Notes: generated from the letters alone by a model not told the origin. Shown: positions 24,301 through 33,507, numbered from the stretch's first letter. The stretch: 64,000 bases of DNA from Bacteroidota bacterium (GCA_016722525.1 JADKJB010000004.1:124001-188000), one strand, 5' to 3'. Program-made: numbers and translations.

Positions 24301-25009
24301 GAGTTTGCATACCTGCAATGTTGATGTTAAGGGTTGGTCCTGTGATGTTAAAACGATACCAAACATCCGCAGCAGGAGAGGCCATATTGCCAACCGGCTG
24401 ACAACCTGTGAGTGTGGTATATGGGCTTTCAGCAGTAGCACAAATGTTTGTGGTATTAATGTTCGTCCATGCGCCTACACCGTTAGGGCATGCTGCCGGA
24501 GCCGGAAGAGCACCTAAGTTCATTGCTGAGGCACAGGCATCATTGGCAGGAGGTGCGCCTCCGTTACACGAAGGGCAATTGGAAGCAGGACAAGGAACAC
24601 AAGAAAGGGAGGCTTCCCAACCATTATCGCGTCCGGTAAAATCTGAAGTGAATTCTATAGTCAGGCAACCGGATGTGGCTGTGAGTAAGCCTGGAAGATT
24701 TGTGCCTGTAAAAGTTCCAAGAATTGGTGATGAAGTGTTGGGCCCATTATATACCGTAAGAAAATCATAACCATTTTCAAGTTCAAATGCAGAAAATGAA
24801 AGCCTTACACATTCTCCTGATACAGAAGAACAAAAAGTCATTACATAATTTTCATTGTTGAAATAATTTCCTGCCGGTCCGTTGCTATCGAAAAAGTTTC
24901 CCGAACAAGTTGATACGTTGGAATTCGATATATTGTAATTCTGAGCTATAGCAACATTTGTGCACAACGTTAGAATTAAAAATGTTACGAGTAATCTTAT
25001 TTTTTCCAT
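12321..25009 (-). CDS. Giant SprB-repeat, T9SS-exported surface protein (three one-base frame breaks)
   Basis: Read as one gene it codes for about 4229 aa. The order is a signal peptide (MEKIRLLVTFLILTLCTNVA), a CUB-like domain (about 20-135), a Cys-rich linker and a further beta-sandwich region. Then come 43 SprB-type modules of about 77 aa (about 23565 down to 13565), two Ig/PKD-like modules, two PKD domains (YQWYFGDN, WNWDFGDN) and a gliding-motility type C-terminal domain (VYIPNAFTPNGDGINE ... GRVTLLE). That end marks export by the type IX system (type B sorting). Breaks lie near 24227-24238 (base missing), 20427-20432 (missing) and 15434-15435 (extra). Repairing them gives 12690 bases, a multiple of three, and rejoins modules 14 and 35 exactly. 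SprB-repeat proteins are cell-surface adhesins, in some species used for gliding. This role is inferred. Confidence 0.9.
13565..23565 (-). repeat. Array of 43 SprB modules, coding, with A/B alternation
   Basis: Each module is about 77 residues: Cys near the start, an inner GGTxPLQYSIDNG, then GNYxIxVTDANGC. Two kinds can be told apart. A modules have five residues from Cys to Gly (CGNSDG) and end in an AAPS/APGP-type linker. B modules have six (CFGANDG) and end in EPSAI-type text. Modules 7 to 39 alternate strictly B, A, B, A. The first six are irregular and the last four (40-43) are all B. At DNA level the codons for DANGC recur as CCATTTGCATC on the plus strand. Confidence 0.85.
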
Positions 25010-25744
25010 TTACTGACAATTAAGACTATTGGTTCAAATAAAAAATAACCAGCGAAAAATGTTAAACAATTACAGTATCACAAATTAAAAACCAACATAA
25101 GACTCAATTCTGGTATTCAACTATAAAGTAATTTTTAATCATTTATTCGCTTTTTTCTTTGTTCATGATGCATCTGAGGCTGATGATTTCTGATCTGAAT
25201 TATCTTAGAGTCCGGTCTAATATCTATATTACCTCGTAATGTTAATAAAAAATATTCAATCTCCCAAACAATTTACTGCCAAATCTTTATGAACAAGTGT
25301 TCATATCATTTGGGCGCATTTATCGGGTCAGAATATTTACTTCAAACTAGAATCAAGAACTTGTATTATTATTATAAATATTATAACTAAAAGAATGTTC
25401 TTTTTACTGAAAAAATATTTAAATATTTGAAATTCAATATTATGTGTAATAATCAAGTTTTCTACATGAATTCCAGGATAGGGTGACTGATACCTGTTAA
25501 ACAGACTTTGTTACCCATGTAGCTATCTCAAAAAAGTGAGTCTTCAAGCAAACTGGATCGTTTTGTTTTGATGAATTTGTAGCTTTTTGGAAAAATTGAG
25601 ACTTTTTAATTCAGGTTGCAATTCAATAAAAAATGCAACTTCTGAGGAAAAATTTGAGCCAAAGACCGATCGTTTTTAATGCAGAGAAATTTGGATTTTC
25701 TCGAATTTGGCAAACGAGTTTTTTTCTAAAAACTGAGAATTAAT
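25010..25744. other. 735-base gap without a recognisable gene
   Basis: It is very AT-rich and must hold the promoter of the giant gene. I could not place a convincing TAnnTTTG box. The only ordered element I see is a short inverted repeat at 25289-25304. No open frame of useful length or RNA gene was recognised. Confidence 0.6.
25289..25304. promoter_or_regulatory. Inverted repeat ATGAACA-AG-TGTTCAT
   Basis: Two perfect 7-base arms flank a 2-base spacer, 280 bases upstream of the giant gene. The size suits a dimeric regulator site, but no regulator can be named. Confidence 0.3.
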
Positions 25745-26548
25745 TCAAAGTTTAATCGTTTGCACAATTGATTTTTTTTTAAGGTTTGCTTCAGAGTTGA
25801 TGCTGTTACGAAAAAGTTTAAAGTTTTTCACAAGATTTATTTTCTCTTTCAATCCCCATTGTTTGCTGTAATAGGTAATTCCATCCACAACAGTATCCTG
25901 AGGAATATTTTTACTCCTCCCTTCCGCCAAATAGTGTATGGATTTTAAGTACAACTCATGAGCGTGCTCCATCACTTTAATATGTACTTCGGGGAGCGTT
26001 TCGTCACTGGTAAAAGTGGTATGTTCTGTAGTAATTAAGTTGCCGGTATCAATGCCTTTATTGATCCACATAATGGTGTTTCCAATTAAATGAAATTGTT
26101 TTGTTGCAATACACCAATTTGTACAATTGGGTCCTCCTTTGATATATGGAGAAATACCGGTATGCAAATTAACTATTCCTATAGAAGGTTTCAGCGATAA
26201 AAGTTTATCTTTTATTAATCTGGTTCCTGAAACAATAATGAGATCAGGAATTATTGATTTTGTGAAAGAAATAGTTGCTTCAGCATTAATATTTTCAACA
26301 TTTAAAATTTCAGTTTCGGGCCATTTTGAAAACCTCACATGGTAATAATTGAGCATTCCAAACCAGGAAGCCGAGATCGCTTTTAAAAATAATTTTTCGA
26401 AAACTTTTTCAATTATTGTACTAAAAGTTAATGCTCTTTTACTTTTTTTTGTTTCAGTTACGATGCCTGAAATCGGAAAAAGTTGGTGTATTTTATTGGC
26501 AAGTGCCATTTGGTTGGCCTCGTTACCCACCCAAAGTACTATTCTCAT
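25745..26548 (-). CDS. Formyltransferase-fold protein (Fmt-like, probably sugar or amine N-formyltransferase)
   Basis: It is 267 aa. The central part IGIVNLHTGISPYIKGGPN holds the Asn-x-His of formyl-THF transferases, and NKGIDTGNLI holds the matching Asp, so the catalytic triad of the family appears complete. It is not the housekeeping methionyl-tRNA formyltransferase: it lacks the usual N-terminal text and the C-terminal tRNA domain. The remainder after about residue 205 is short and basic. Its ATG overlaps the stop of the upstream deacetylase by four bases (ATGA), which implies coupled translation and a shared pathway, probably modification of a surface glycan. The substrate is unknown. 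Confidence 0.75.
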   Translation of the reverse strand: MRIVLWVGNEANQMALANKIHQLFPISGIVTETKKSKRALTFSTIIEKVFEKLFLKAISASWFGMLNYYHVRFSKWPETEILNVENINAEATISFTKSIIPDLIIVSGTRLIKDKLLSLKPSIGIVNLHTGISPYIKGGPNCTNWCIATKQFHLIGNTIMWINKGIDTGNLITTEHTTFTSDETLPEVHIKVMEHAHELYLKSIHYLAEGRSKNIPQDTVVDGITYYSKQWGLKEKINLVKNFKLFRNSINSEANLKKKSIVQTIKL

Positions 26549-27465
26549 TTGTAGTGGATAATTTTCTTTATTTTTTCAAGAGAATTTGAAATACGCAACC
26601 TTGTTTTCCACCAGGGTTCATTATATAATTCAATTCTTGGAATTTCGAATATTGAATCTGTCAAAGGATTATAAACATCTTGCTTAACAGCCAGGCCAAT
26701 GGAGTAACCGGCTGCTTTACTTAGTCGTATGGTGGTGTCATTATAGCTACCAACCGGATAAGAAATAGTTTTTGGGAAATAGCCTAAATGTTTCAAAATA
26801 CTATTACCGGACTGTATCAATTCAGCACTAATTTCTTTTTCATCTGTCATGGTGCCTAACATACAATGTGATACTGTATGTGAACCAATGTAATGACCGG
26901 CTGCTTTTAATTGTGAAATATCCTCCCAGTTCATCATTAATTCCGGAAGTGTTACATCTTTAAATGTGGAAGTCACACAGTTCATAACAATGTTTCGTTC
27001 TTCATGAGTAACTTTTTTTAATTCCGGCTTCAGCTTTTTTACATAATTTAGTTTGGCTTCTGTGTTTTTTAACTCAGTAATATGTAAAGTTGCAGGAAGA
27101 AAATCAAAATGAATATCAATTGCGTCTATATTAGAATATTGAAAAAGATGTTCAAGAACGTGTGTCCAGGTAGGTATGTTTTTATCGATACATTCAGTGA
27201 CTATATAAAACGAAGCTTTCACATTGTATTTGGCCAGTACAGGAGCAGCGTAAACGATATTGTCCTTATAGCCATCATCAAAGACAATTGTTGCAAAGTT
27301 TTTATTCGAATTTATTTTTTTATCAGTTACTAAATCTTCAAGTAAAACAACTTCATATTCTTTGGAAATAAATTTTATACATTTTTCAAACAAATTTACA
27401 TCCATAGGATCCCAAAGCAGATCACGTTCAGGAGATACTCTGTGAAAGAGAAAATTTCGAATCAT
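26545..27465 (-). CDS. Polysaccharide deacetylase (NodB-type) family protein
   Basis: It is 306 aa. TIVFDDGYKDN carries the catalytic Asp and the metal Asp, and IGSHTVSH gives the two metal His residues of the NodB fold. SYPVGSYND is the later conserved motif. An extra segment of about 70 residues sits between the first two motifs, as in cell-surface glycan deacetylases. There is no signal peptide, so it may work on a lipid-linked sugar in the cytoplasm. The formyltransferase-like gene overlaps its stop. A -7 box lies 62 bases upstream. Confidence 0.88.
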   Translation of the reverse strand: MIRNFLFHRVSPERDLLWDPMDVNLFEKCIKFISKEYEVVLLEDLVTDKKINSNKNFATIVFDDGYKDNIVYAAPVLAKYNVKASFYIVTECIDKNIPTWTHVLEHLFQYSNIDAIDIHFDFLPATLHITELKNTEAKLNYVKKLKPELKKVTHEERNIVMNCVTSTFKDVTLPELMMNWEDISQLKAAGHYIGSHTVSHCMLGTMTDEKEISAELIQSGNSILKHLGYFPKTISYPVGSYNDTTIRLSKAAGYSIGLAVKQDVYNPLTDSIFEIPRIELYNEPWWKTRLRISNSLEKIKKIIHYK

Positions 27466-27527
27466 TTTTTAATTTGAAAACAGTTTTTAAATTTTTGGAA
27501 AAAATGGAAGGTTCCTTTTTGCTCAGC

Positions 27528-27535
27528 CAAATATA
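27528..27535 (-). promoter_or_regulatory. -7 box TATATTTG for the deacetylase operon
   Basis: It is an exact TAnnTTTG on the minus strand in the divergent gap with miaE. Confidence 0.45.
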
Positions 27536-27619
27536 ATCATATTATTAAAGTGTACATGAAATCAATTGATTAATTCCTTGAGGCGTTGCCTTTTCTGTTT
27601 CAAATTGCATTTCAATCCA

Positions 27620-27627
27620 TATCTTTG
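27620..27627 (+). promoter_or_regulatory. -7 box TATCTTTG directly before miaE
   Basis: The box ends only four bases before the ATG at 27632, so transcription would start at or next to the start codon. The messenger is probably leaderless. Confidence 0.6.
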
Positions 27628-27631
27628 TACC

Positions 27632-28216
27632 ATGTTAAAACTAAAATTGCCTACTGATCCAAAATGGGTAAAAAATGTAGTAGAAAAGAATATTGCTGAA
27701 ATTCTTACCGATCATGCCTGGTGTGAGCAAAAGGCCGCATCCAATGCCATTTCAATCGTTGTAAAATATCCCGAATTCACTGATTTGGTGCAAGAAATGA
27801 TAAAGTTGAGCCAAGAGGAACTGTCTCATTTCCAAATGGTTCACGAGAAAATAGTGCAGCGGGGTTGGGTTTTGGGTAAAGAGCGTAAGGATGATTATGT
27901 AGGACGGCTGTATGAATTCATGAAAAAAGGCGGATCAAGACAAGAATCACTGATAGATCGGTTGCTTTTTGCCGCCATGATTGAAGCCCGTAGTTGTGAA
28001 AGGTTCAAAGTGCTTTCTGAAAATATTAACGAGGATGAATTAGCCGCTTTTTATTATGAACTCATGGTGAGTGAGGCTACTCATTATACTATGTTCATTG
28101 GTTTTGCAAGAAAATATGGTCAGGGAATTGATGTGGATCAACGATGGGAGGAGTGGCTGGCATACGAAGCAAAAATTATTTTAAACTATGGAGTAAAAGA
28201 ATCGATTCATGGATAA
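27632..28216 (+). CDS. miaE: tRNA 2-methylthio-N6-isopentenyladenosine-37 hydroxylase
   Basis: It is a ferritin-like di-iron oxygenase that hydroxylates the isopentenyl group of ms2i6A at tRNA position 37. It is 194 aa from the ATG at 27632; the frame is open upstream, but that part overlaps the promoter. The di-iron ligands of the family are visible as QEELSHFQMVH, then ARSCERF and EATHYTMF. It stands alone, divergent from the deacetylase operon. Presence of MiaE suggests oxygen-dependent growth. Confidence 0.93.
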   Translation: MLKLKLPTDPKWVKNVVEKNIAEILTDHAWCEQKAASNAISIVVKYPEFTDLVQEMIKLSQEELSHFQMVHEKIVQRGWVLGKERKDDYVGRLYEFMKKGGSRQESLIDRLLFAAMIEARSCERFKVLSENINEDELAAFYYELMVSEATHYTMFIGFARKYGQGIDVDQRWEEWLAYEAKIILNYGVKESIHG

Positions 28217-28290
28217 ATCTAAATTGAAATCTGATTATTTATTTAAAGGATCGTTTTTTTTATATTTAAATCAAGGGTTTTCAATTCAGT

Positions 28291-28319
28291 TTTGTTAAAA
28301 AGTAACAATCATTTTTTTT
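28291..28319 (+). terminator. Weak hairpin with T tract after miaE
   Basis: TTGTTA and TAACAA pair around AAAAG and are followed by TCATTTTTTTT. The stem is short and A/T only, so this is a weak call. It lies between convergent genes. Confidence 0.3.
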
Positions 28320-28328
28320 AGGTTCCTA

Positions 28329-30197
28329 TCAGTTTTTTATTTTATCCAATTCTTCAAAGACTGAATTATTGGAAATGTATTCAGGAACTATTTCTTTCAT
28401 TTTAGCAACAATTGCAGTGTTGTTTTGAGTGCAAAATAAATCGATTAACTCGTTCACCGATTTTTGTACTTCTGTAAAGTTATATTCTTTTACTGTTGCA
28501 ATAAGAATTTTTTGGTGATGAGTAGGAATTGTGTTTTCTTCTGACGCCAAAAGTTCTTCATACAATTCTCTCCCGGTCGCAGGCCTGTAAAAACCAGTTG
28601 AATATCTTTTCCTAATTCCAATCCACTTAGAGTACCATTTTTTGGCTAGGTCAACAATTTTGACCGATTTCCCCATATCAAAAACAAAAATTTCTCCCCC
28701 TTTACCCATTGCATCAGCTTCCAGCACCAGTTGACAAGCCTCCGGTATAGTCATAAAAAATCGAGTAATCTCAGGATGCGTGATAGTAATAGGTTGCCGT
28801 TCTTCGATTTGTTTATTAAATCGTGGTATCACCGAGCCGGAAGAACCCAAAACATTTCCAAAACGTGTAGTGATGAATTTAGTTTTCGATTGTTTGTTCA
28901 GTGATTGAAGATAAATTTCTGCGATTCGTTTTGTGGCGCCCATTATACTTGTCGGATTCACTGCTTTGTCGGTAGAAATCATGACAAATTTTTCGGAACC
29001 ACTTTCATGAGCAAGATCAGCAACCAACTTTGTTCCAAGAACATTAGTTAAAATTGCTTCTGAAGGATTATTCTCCATAATTGGAACATGCTTATAAGCT
29101 GCGGCATGAAATACCAACTGCGGACGGAATGTTTTGAATACATTTTCCATGCGTTCCAGGTTCCTTATATCGCCTATTACAGGTTCGGTAATTATGCCGT
29201 TTCTATGCTCAATCATTTCCATTTCAAGAGCATACAATGGGGATTCTGCCGAATCGAGCATAATTACTTTAGATGGATGAAATTTAAGTATTTGCCGCAC
29301 TAATTCACTTCCTATCGAACCTGCGGCACCCGTAATTAGTATTCTCTTTCCTCTAAGTTGATTGCTAATGCCTTCAACATTCAGTTTTATTGGTTCTCTT
29401 TCGAGAAGATCTTCAATTTTGATCTTTTTTATCTGTTTAAAACTTAATGAACCATTGATCCAGTTGCTAACAGGTGGAACATTGAGGACTTTTGTATGGT
29501 GCCTTAGACAAATATCAACTATTTCTTGTTTACGATTCGCTGTAATATTTTGGATAGCAATAATCAAATGCTGTACATGGTTTTCTATTAGAATCCGCTC
29601 CAGATCTTTTGTTGTATTATAAATGGTAACTCCTTCGACTTTCTTTCCTGTTTTTTTCTCGTTATCATCTAAAAACGCCAACACTTTATATTTGGTTCCT
29701 GCATCTCTGTCAAGGGTCCTTTTAGTAATAACACCTGCTTCACCGGCTCCATAAATAATTACATTAGTTTTTTCACTGGTCGGATTCATGGATTCAACAT
29801 AAATAATTTTAATCAACAACCTGGATGTGGTCATGAGAAAAATTGTGAGTAGAAACTCAATTATTATAATTGAATAGGGAACAGCATAAACATCAGCCAA
29901 AACAAAAATTAAAGGATTCAAAACTGCAAAAAAGGCTGAACCTGAAAAAATAGTCACCAGAATTCTTTGCACATCTCTGGTGCTGGTATAGCGGATAATG
30001 CCGGCGAAGGTTTGAAAGCTCACAAAGGAAACCGCTCTAACCAGAATTACAACAGGAAAAACATAATAAAAGGTATCGATTTCGACCTGAGGAATAGAAA
30101 AATTAAACCGGATAAGATAAGCGGCCACCAAGGAAAAGATCACAATACCTAAATCAACCAGAAAGATAATGCCTCTCGGAAGGTTTTTCTTAAACAT
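28329..30197 (-). CDS. CapD/PglF-like nucleoside-diphosphate-sugar 4,6-dehydratase
   Basis: It is 622 aa. Four N-terminal membrane helices (about residues 9-120) come first, then a CoA-binding-like Rossmann region (IIYGAGEAGVITKR), then a short-chain dehydrogenase domain beginning RILITGAAGSIGSEL. STDKAVNPTSIMGATKR shows the modified active site of this group, where Met replaces the usual Tyr of YxxxK. Members make UDP-4-keto-6-deoxy sugars at the start of capsule, O-antigen or glycoprotein sugar synthesis. It faces the epimerase-glycosyltransferase genes across a 113-base gap with promoters both ways. Confidence 0.92.
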   Translation of the reverse strand: MFKKNLPRGIIFLVDLGIVIFSLVAAYLIRFNFSIPQVEIDTFYYVFPVVILVRAVSFVSFQTFAGIIRYTSTRDVQRILVTIFSGSAFFAVLNPLIFVLADVYAVPYSIIIIEFLLTIFLMTTSRLLIKIIYVESMNPTSEKTNVIIYGAGEAGVITKRTLDRDAGTKYKVLAFLDDNEKKTGKKVEGVTIYNTTKDLERILIENHVQHLIIAIQNITANRKQEIVDICLRHHTKVLNVPPVSNWINGSLSFKQIKKIKIEDLLEREPIKLNVEGISNQLRGKRILITGAAGSIGSELVRQILKFHPSKVIMLDSAESPLYALEMEMIEHRNGIITEPVIGDIRNLERMENVFKTFRPQLVFHAAAYKHVPIMENNPSEAILTNVLGTKLVADLAHESGSEKFVMISTDKAVNPTSIMGATKRIAEIYLQSLNKQSKTKFITTRFGNVLGSSGSVIPRFNKQIEERQPITITHPEITRFFMTIPEACQLVLEADAMGKGGEIFVFDMGKSVKIVDLAKKWYSKWIGIRKRYSTGFYRPATGRELYEELLASEENTIPTHHQKILIATVKEYNFTEVQKSVNELIDLFCTQNNTAIVAKMKEIVPEYISNNSVFEELDKIKN

Positions 30198-30219
30198 GTT
30201 TATGGCTCGGCTTTAAAGA

Positions 30220-30227
30220 CAAAGATA
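30220..30227 (-). promoter_or_regulatory. -7 box TATCTTTG for the CapD-like gene
   Basis: It is an exact TAnnTTTG, 23 bases before the ATG at 30197. Confidence 0.6.
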
Positions 30228-30283
30228 TTCAAAGTTTCATGAACATGAGTATTTTAGCCGATAGGAAGCTCCGATTTTATTCT

Positions 30284-30291
30284 TAAATTTG
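30284..30291 (+). promoter_or_regulatory. -7 box TAAATTTG for the epimerase operon
   Basis: It is an exact TAnnTTTG, 19 bases before the ATG at 30311. Confidence 0.6.
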
Positions 30292-30310
30292 TGCCTTTAA
30301 AATTAAAAAT

Positions 30311-31306
30311 ATGCCAAAATCACTTGTTACCGGAGGCGCAGGTTTTATTGGGGCGCATGTTACCAATGAATTAGTGAAAATGGGACATTCAGTCGTTGTT
30401 CTCGACGATTTGAGTGGAGGTTTTGTTGAAAATGTAAACCCTAATGCGGTATTTGTCGAGGGTTCTATTACTGACAATGAATTGTTGTCAAGGCTCTTTG
30501 ATGAGCATAAATTTGATTATGTGTATCATTTGGCTGCTTATGCGGCTGAGGGTCTTAGTCATTTTATTAAACGTTACAACTATACCAATAACCTAATTGG
30601 AAGTGTGAATTTGATCAATGAATCAGTGAAGCACAAAGTAAAATGCTTTGTATTTACTTCGTCCATAGCAGTTTATGGTGCCGCGAAGCCACCTATGCGA
30701 GAAGATTCTGTTCCAATGCCTGAAGATCCTTATGGAATAGCGAAGTTGGCTGTGGAGCAGGATTTGAAAGCTACTCATGAGATGTTTGGTCTTAATTATG
30801 TGATTTTCAGACCTCACAATGTTTATGGTGAATACCAAAATCTGGGAGATCGCTATCGGAATGTGGTGGGGATATTTATGAACCAGTTGATGCAGGGTAA
30901 ACAGCTTACCGTTTTTGGCGATGGCGGACAAACACGCGCATTTAGCTATATCGGTGACGTAGCCCCTTATATTGCAAAATCGGTGGACGTACCTGAAGCA
31001 TACAATCAGATTTTTAATATTGGTGCCGATAAAGATTTTACGGTTGCAGAGCTTGCTAAAACTACTATGAAAGCGATTGGAATAGAAGGAGAGTTAAGAT
31101 ACCTTCCGGCTCGCAATGAGGTGCTTCATGCACATTCCGATCATTCTAAAATGCGCAGTGTTTTTAATACATCAGAACCTATTGGATTGTACGATGGTTT
31201 AAAGTTTATGGCAGATTGGGCAAAAACCGCTGGCATAAGAACCAGTCCGAAATTTAAAAATATCGAAATACTGGAGAAACTGCCAACAGTTTGGCTTGAA
31301 GATTAA
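30311..31306 (+). CDS. NAD-dependent sugar epimerase/dehydratase (GalE-like)
   Basis: It is 331 aa, an extended short-chain dehydrogenase. It has GGAGFIG as the NAD loop at residues 8-14, TSSIAVYG as the Ser motif and YGIAK as the catalytic Tyr-Lys pair. FRPHNVYGEYQN and FGDGGQTRAFSYIGD are typical of UDP-glucose 4-epimerase relatives. The exact sugar nucleotide cannot be read from the sequence. The glycosyltransferase starts two bases after its stop, so the two are an operon for glycan assembly. Confidence 0.9.
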   Translation: MPKSLVTGGAGFIGAHVTNELVKMGHSVVVLDDLSGGFVENVNPNAVFVEGSITDNELLSRLFDEHKFDYVYHLAAYAAEGLSHFIKRYNYTNNLIGSVNLINESVKHKVKCFVFTSSIAVYGAAKPPMREDSVPMPEDPYGIAKLAVEQDLKATHEMFGLNYVIFRPHNVYGEYQNLGDRYRNVVGIFMNQLMQGKQLTVFGDGGQTRAFSYIGDVAPYIAKSVDVPEAYNQIFNIGADKDFTVAELAKTTMKAIGIEGELRYLPARNEVLHAHSDHSKMRSVFNTSEPIGLYDGLKFMADWAKTAGIRTSPKFKNIEILEKLPTVWLED

Positions 31307-31308
31307 TT

Positions 31309-32411
31309 ATGCCAAGAATTTTGTTTGTTGCTTCTCATCGACCTGATCGATCTCCTGCACAGCGTTTTCGTTTTGAGCAATATCTCAGTTTTTTAAAAGA
31401 AAACGGGTATGCGTATGATTTTTCCTATCTCATTACTGAGGAGGATGATAAAATCTTTTATTCCCCGGGTAACTTACATAATAAACTGTTTGTTTTTTTT
31501 AAAAGTGCCTTCCGGCGATTTCGTGATGTCTTAAATGCCGGGTATTATGATATTATTTTTATTCAAAGGGAGGCCTTTATGACGGGATCCTCTTTTTTTG
31601 AAAAACGATTCGCCTCAAGTAATGCAAAAGTTGTTTTTGATTTCGATGATGCTATCTGGTATCACGATGTTTCAGATGCCAATAAAAAATTCGGATGGCT
31701 TAAAGACCCAGCTAAAACCGGAAAAATAATTGGACTTTCAGATCTTGTTATTGCAGGTAATCAATACCTTTCAGATTATGCAAGTGGGTTCAATAAAAAT
31801 GTAATCATTATTCCAACTACCATTGATACGGATGACTATAAACCTGCAAACAATGTAGTTCATCATAAAGATAAAATTGTAATTGGATGGAGTGGAAGTA
31901 TCACAACAATTCGTCATTTTGAACTGGCCTTGCCTTTCCTTAAAAACTAAGAACAAAATATGGCAATCGGTTAGAGTTTCGTGTTATTGGTGATGGTAAT
32001 TTTCGGAATACAGAATTGGATATTCAAGGTATACCATGGAAAAAAGAAGATGAAATCAAAGAAATTACTTCCTTTGATATTGGAATAATGCCCATTCCTG
32101 ATGATGATTGGTCGAAAGGAAAATGTGGGCTAAAAGGAGTGCAATATATGGCGCTTGAAGTAGCTACAGTGATGTCGCCGGTCGGGGTGAATACAGCCAT
32201 TATTGAAGAAGGGGTGAATGGGTTTCTGGCTTCTTCTACAGAAGAATGGGTGGAGAAAATTTCTTTGTTAATAGACAATGCTGAACTTCGAAGAAAGCTT
32301 GGAGTCTCAGCACGTAAAACAGTAATTGATAAATACTCAGTGCACTCTCAAAAACAAGTTTATCTGCAAGTGTTCAATAAATTAATAACGGAAGCCAAAC
32401 AAAAAAAATGA
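31309..32411 (+). CDS. Glycosyltransferase, GT4-like (one-base frame break)
   Basis: It is about 367 aa when rejoined. The N-terminal half has RPDRSPAQRFRFEQY and VFDFDDAIWYHD. The C-terminal half has the GT-B nucleotide-sugar region (DIGIMPIPDDDWSKGKCGLK, then EEGVNGFL). The frame breaks at A5 31942-31946. One more A gives LKKLRTKYGNRLEFRVIGDG, which connects both halves; the intervening 65 bases are otherwise lost to annotation. It follows the epimerase by two bases, and gcvT overlaps its stop by four bases (ATGA). It probably adds a sugar to a surface glycan; donor and acceptor are unknown. Confidence 0.85.
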
Positions 32412-33490
32412 AACAAACAGCACTCACCAACAAGCATATTGCCTTAGGAGCCAAAATGGTTGAATTTGCAGGTTATAATATGCCTGTCCTTTATACAGGA
32501 ATTAATGACGAACATGAAACTGTAAGAAATAAATTAGGTGTTTTTGATGTATCTCACATGGGTGAGTTTATTTTGAAAGGCGAAAATGCGCTCGATCTCA
32601 TTCAAAGGGTAACCAGTAATGACGCTTCAAAATTGACCGATGGTAAAGTTCAATACTCCTGCCTTCCAAATAAAACAGGCGGAATTGTAGATGATTTATT
32701 CGTTTATAGAATTGATGAAAAATCCTATATGTTGGTTGTTAATGCTTCAAATATCGACAAAGATTGGAATTGGATTCAGTCACTGAATACGGCTAATGTT
32801 GAAATGCACAATATTTCTGATAAAACTTCCTTATTAGCAGTTCAAGGACCTTTGGCAGTGAAGGTGTTACAAACACTCACCGATATGGACCTTTCATCGA
32901 TGGAATACTATACTTTCCGTAAGGGTAATTTTGCCGGTTGCAACAATATTTTGGTTTCAGCAACCGGGTATACAGGAGCAGGTGGATTTGAAATTTATTT
33001 TGACAACGAACATGCTGAAAAAATCTGGGACGCTATTTTTAATGCAGGTGCAGCATATGGAATCAAGCCAGCAGGTTTAGGTTGTCGTGATACCCTTAGA
33101 TTAGAAATGGGATTCTGTCTGTATGGTAATGATATTGATGATACTACTTCGCCCATTGAAGCAGGGCTCGGCTGGATTACTAAATTTTCAAAAGAATTTA
33201 CAAATAGCGAGGCACTTAAAAAGCAAAAAGAAGAGGGAGTTGCCAGAAAACTTGTAGGTTTTGAAATGATTGACAGAGGCATTCCAAGACATGGATACCC
33301 CATTCAGGATGCGAATGGAAATAAAATAGGAGAAGTAACCAGCGGCACGCAGGCTCCAAGTTTACAAAAAGCAGTTGGAATGGGTTATGTAGAAATAGCA
33401 TATGCCAAAGAGGGGTCAGAAATTAATGTGAACGTTAGAGATAAAGGATTGAAAGCCAGAGTTGTAAAAATTCCATTTTATAAGAAATAA
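32408..33490 (+). CDS. gcvT: Aminomethyltransferase, glycine cleavage T protein
   Basis: It transfers the methylene group from the lipoyl H protein to tetrahydrofolate, releasing ammonia. It is 360 aa, full length. VFDVSHMGEFILKG, ATGYTGAGGFEIYF and GCRDTLRLEMGFCLYGND are family signatures, and the Asp of GCRDTLR and nearby residues bind folate. It is translationally coupled (ATGA) to the glycosyltransferase. That is an odd partner, and no gcvH or gcvP is nearby. No glycine riboswitch is expected in this arrangement. Confidence 0.95.
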   Translation: MKQTALTNKHIALGAKMVEFAGYNMPVLYTGINDEHETVRNKLGVFDVSHMGEFILKGENALDLIQRVTSNDASKLTDGKVQYSCLPNKTGGIVDDLFVYRIDEKSYMLVVNASNIDKDWNWIQSLNTANVEMHNISDKTSLLAVQGPLAVKVLQTLTDMDLSSMEYYTFRKGNFAGCNNILVSATGYTGAGGFEIYFDNEHAEKIWDAIFNAGAAYGIKPAGLGCRDTLRLEMGFCLYGNDIDDTTSPIEAGLGWITKFSKEFTNSEALKKQKEEGVARKLVGFEMIDRGIPRHGYPIQDANGNKIGEVTSGTQAPSLQKAVGMGYVEIAYAKEGSEINVNVRDKGLKARVVKIPFYKK

Positions 33491-33499
33491 ACATTTTAC

Positions 33500-33507
33500 T
33501 ACCTTTG
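33500..33507 (+). promoter_or_regulatory. Possible -7 box TACCTTTG upstream of comB
   Basis: It is an exact TAnnTTTG but lies 128 bases before the ATG at 33635, so the leader would be long for this genome. Confidence 0.33.

Noticed and set aside
12321..25009. Four separate adhesin genes instead of one
   Set aside because: Only the first piece has a signal peptide and only the last has a sorting domain. The breaks fall inside modules and repair exactly, giving a length divisible by three.
32300..32420. Glycine riboswitch before gcvT
   Set aside because: gcvT overlaps the glycosyltransferase by four bases, leaving no leader to hold a riboswitch.
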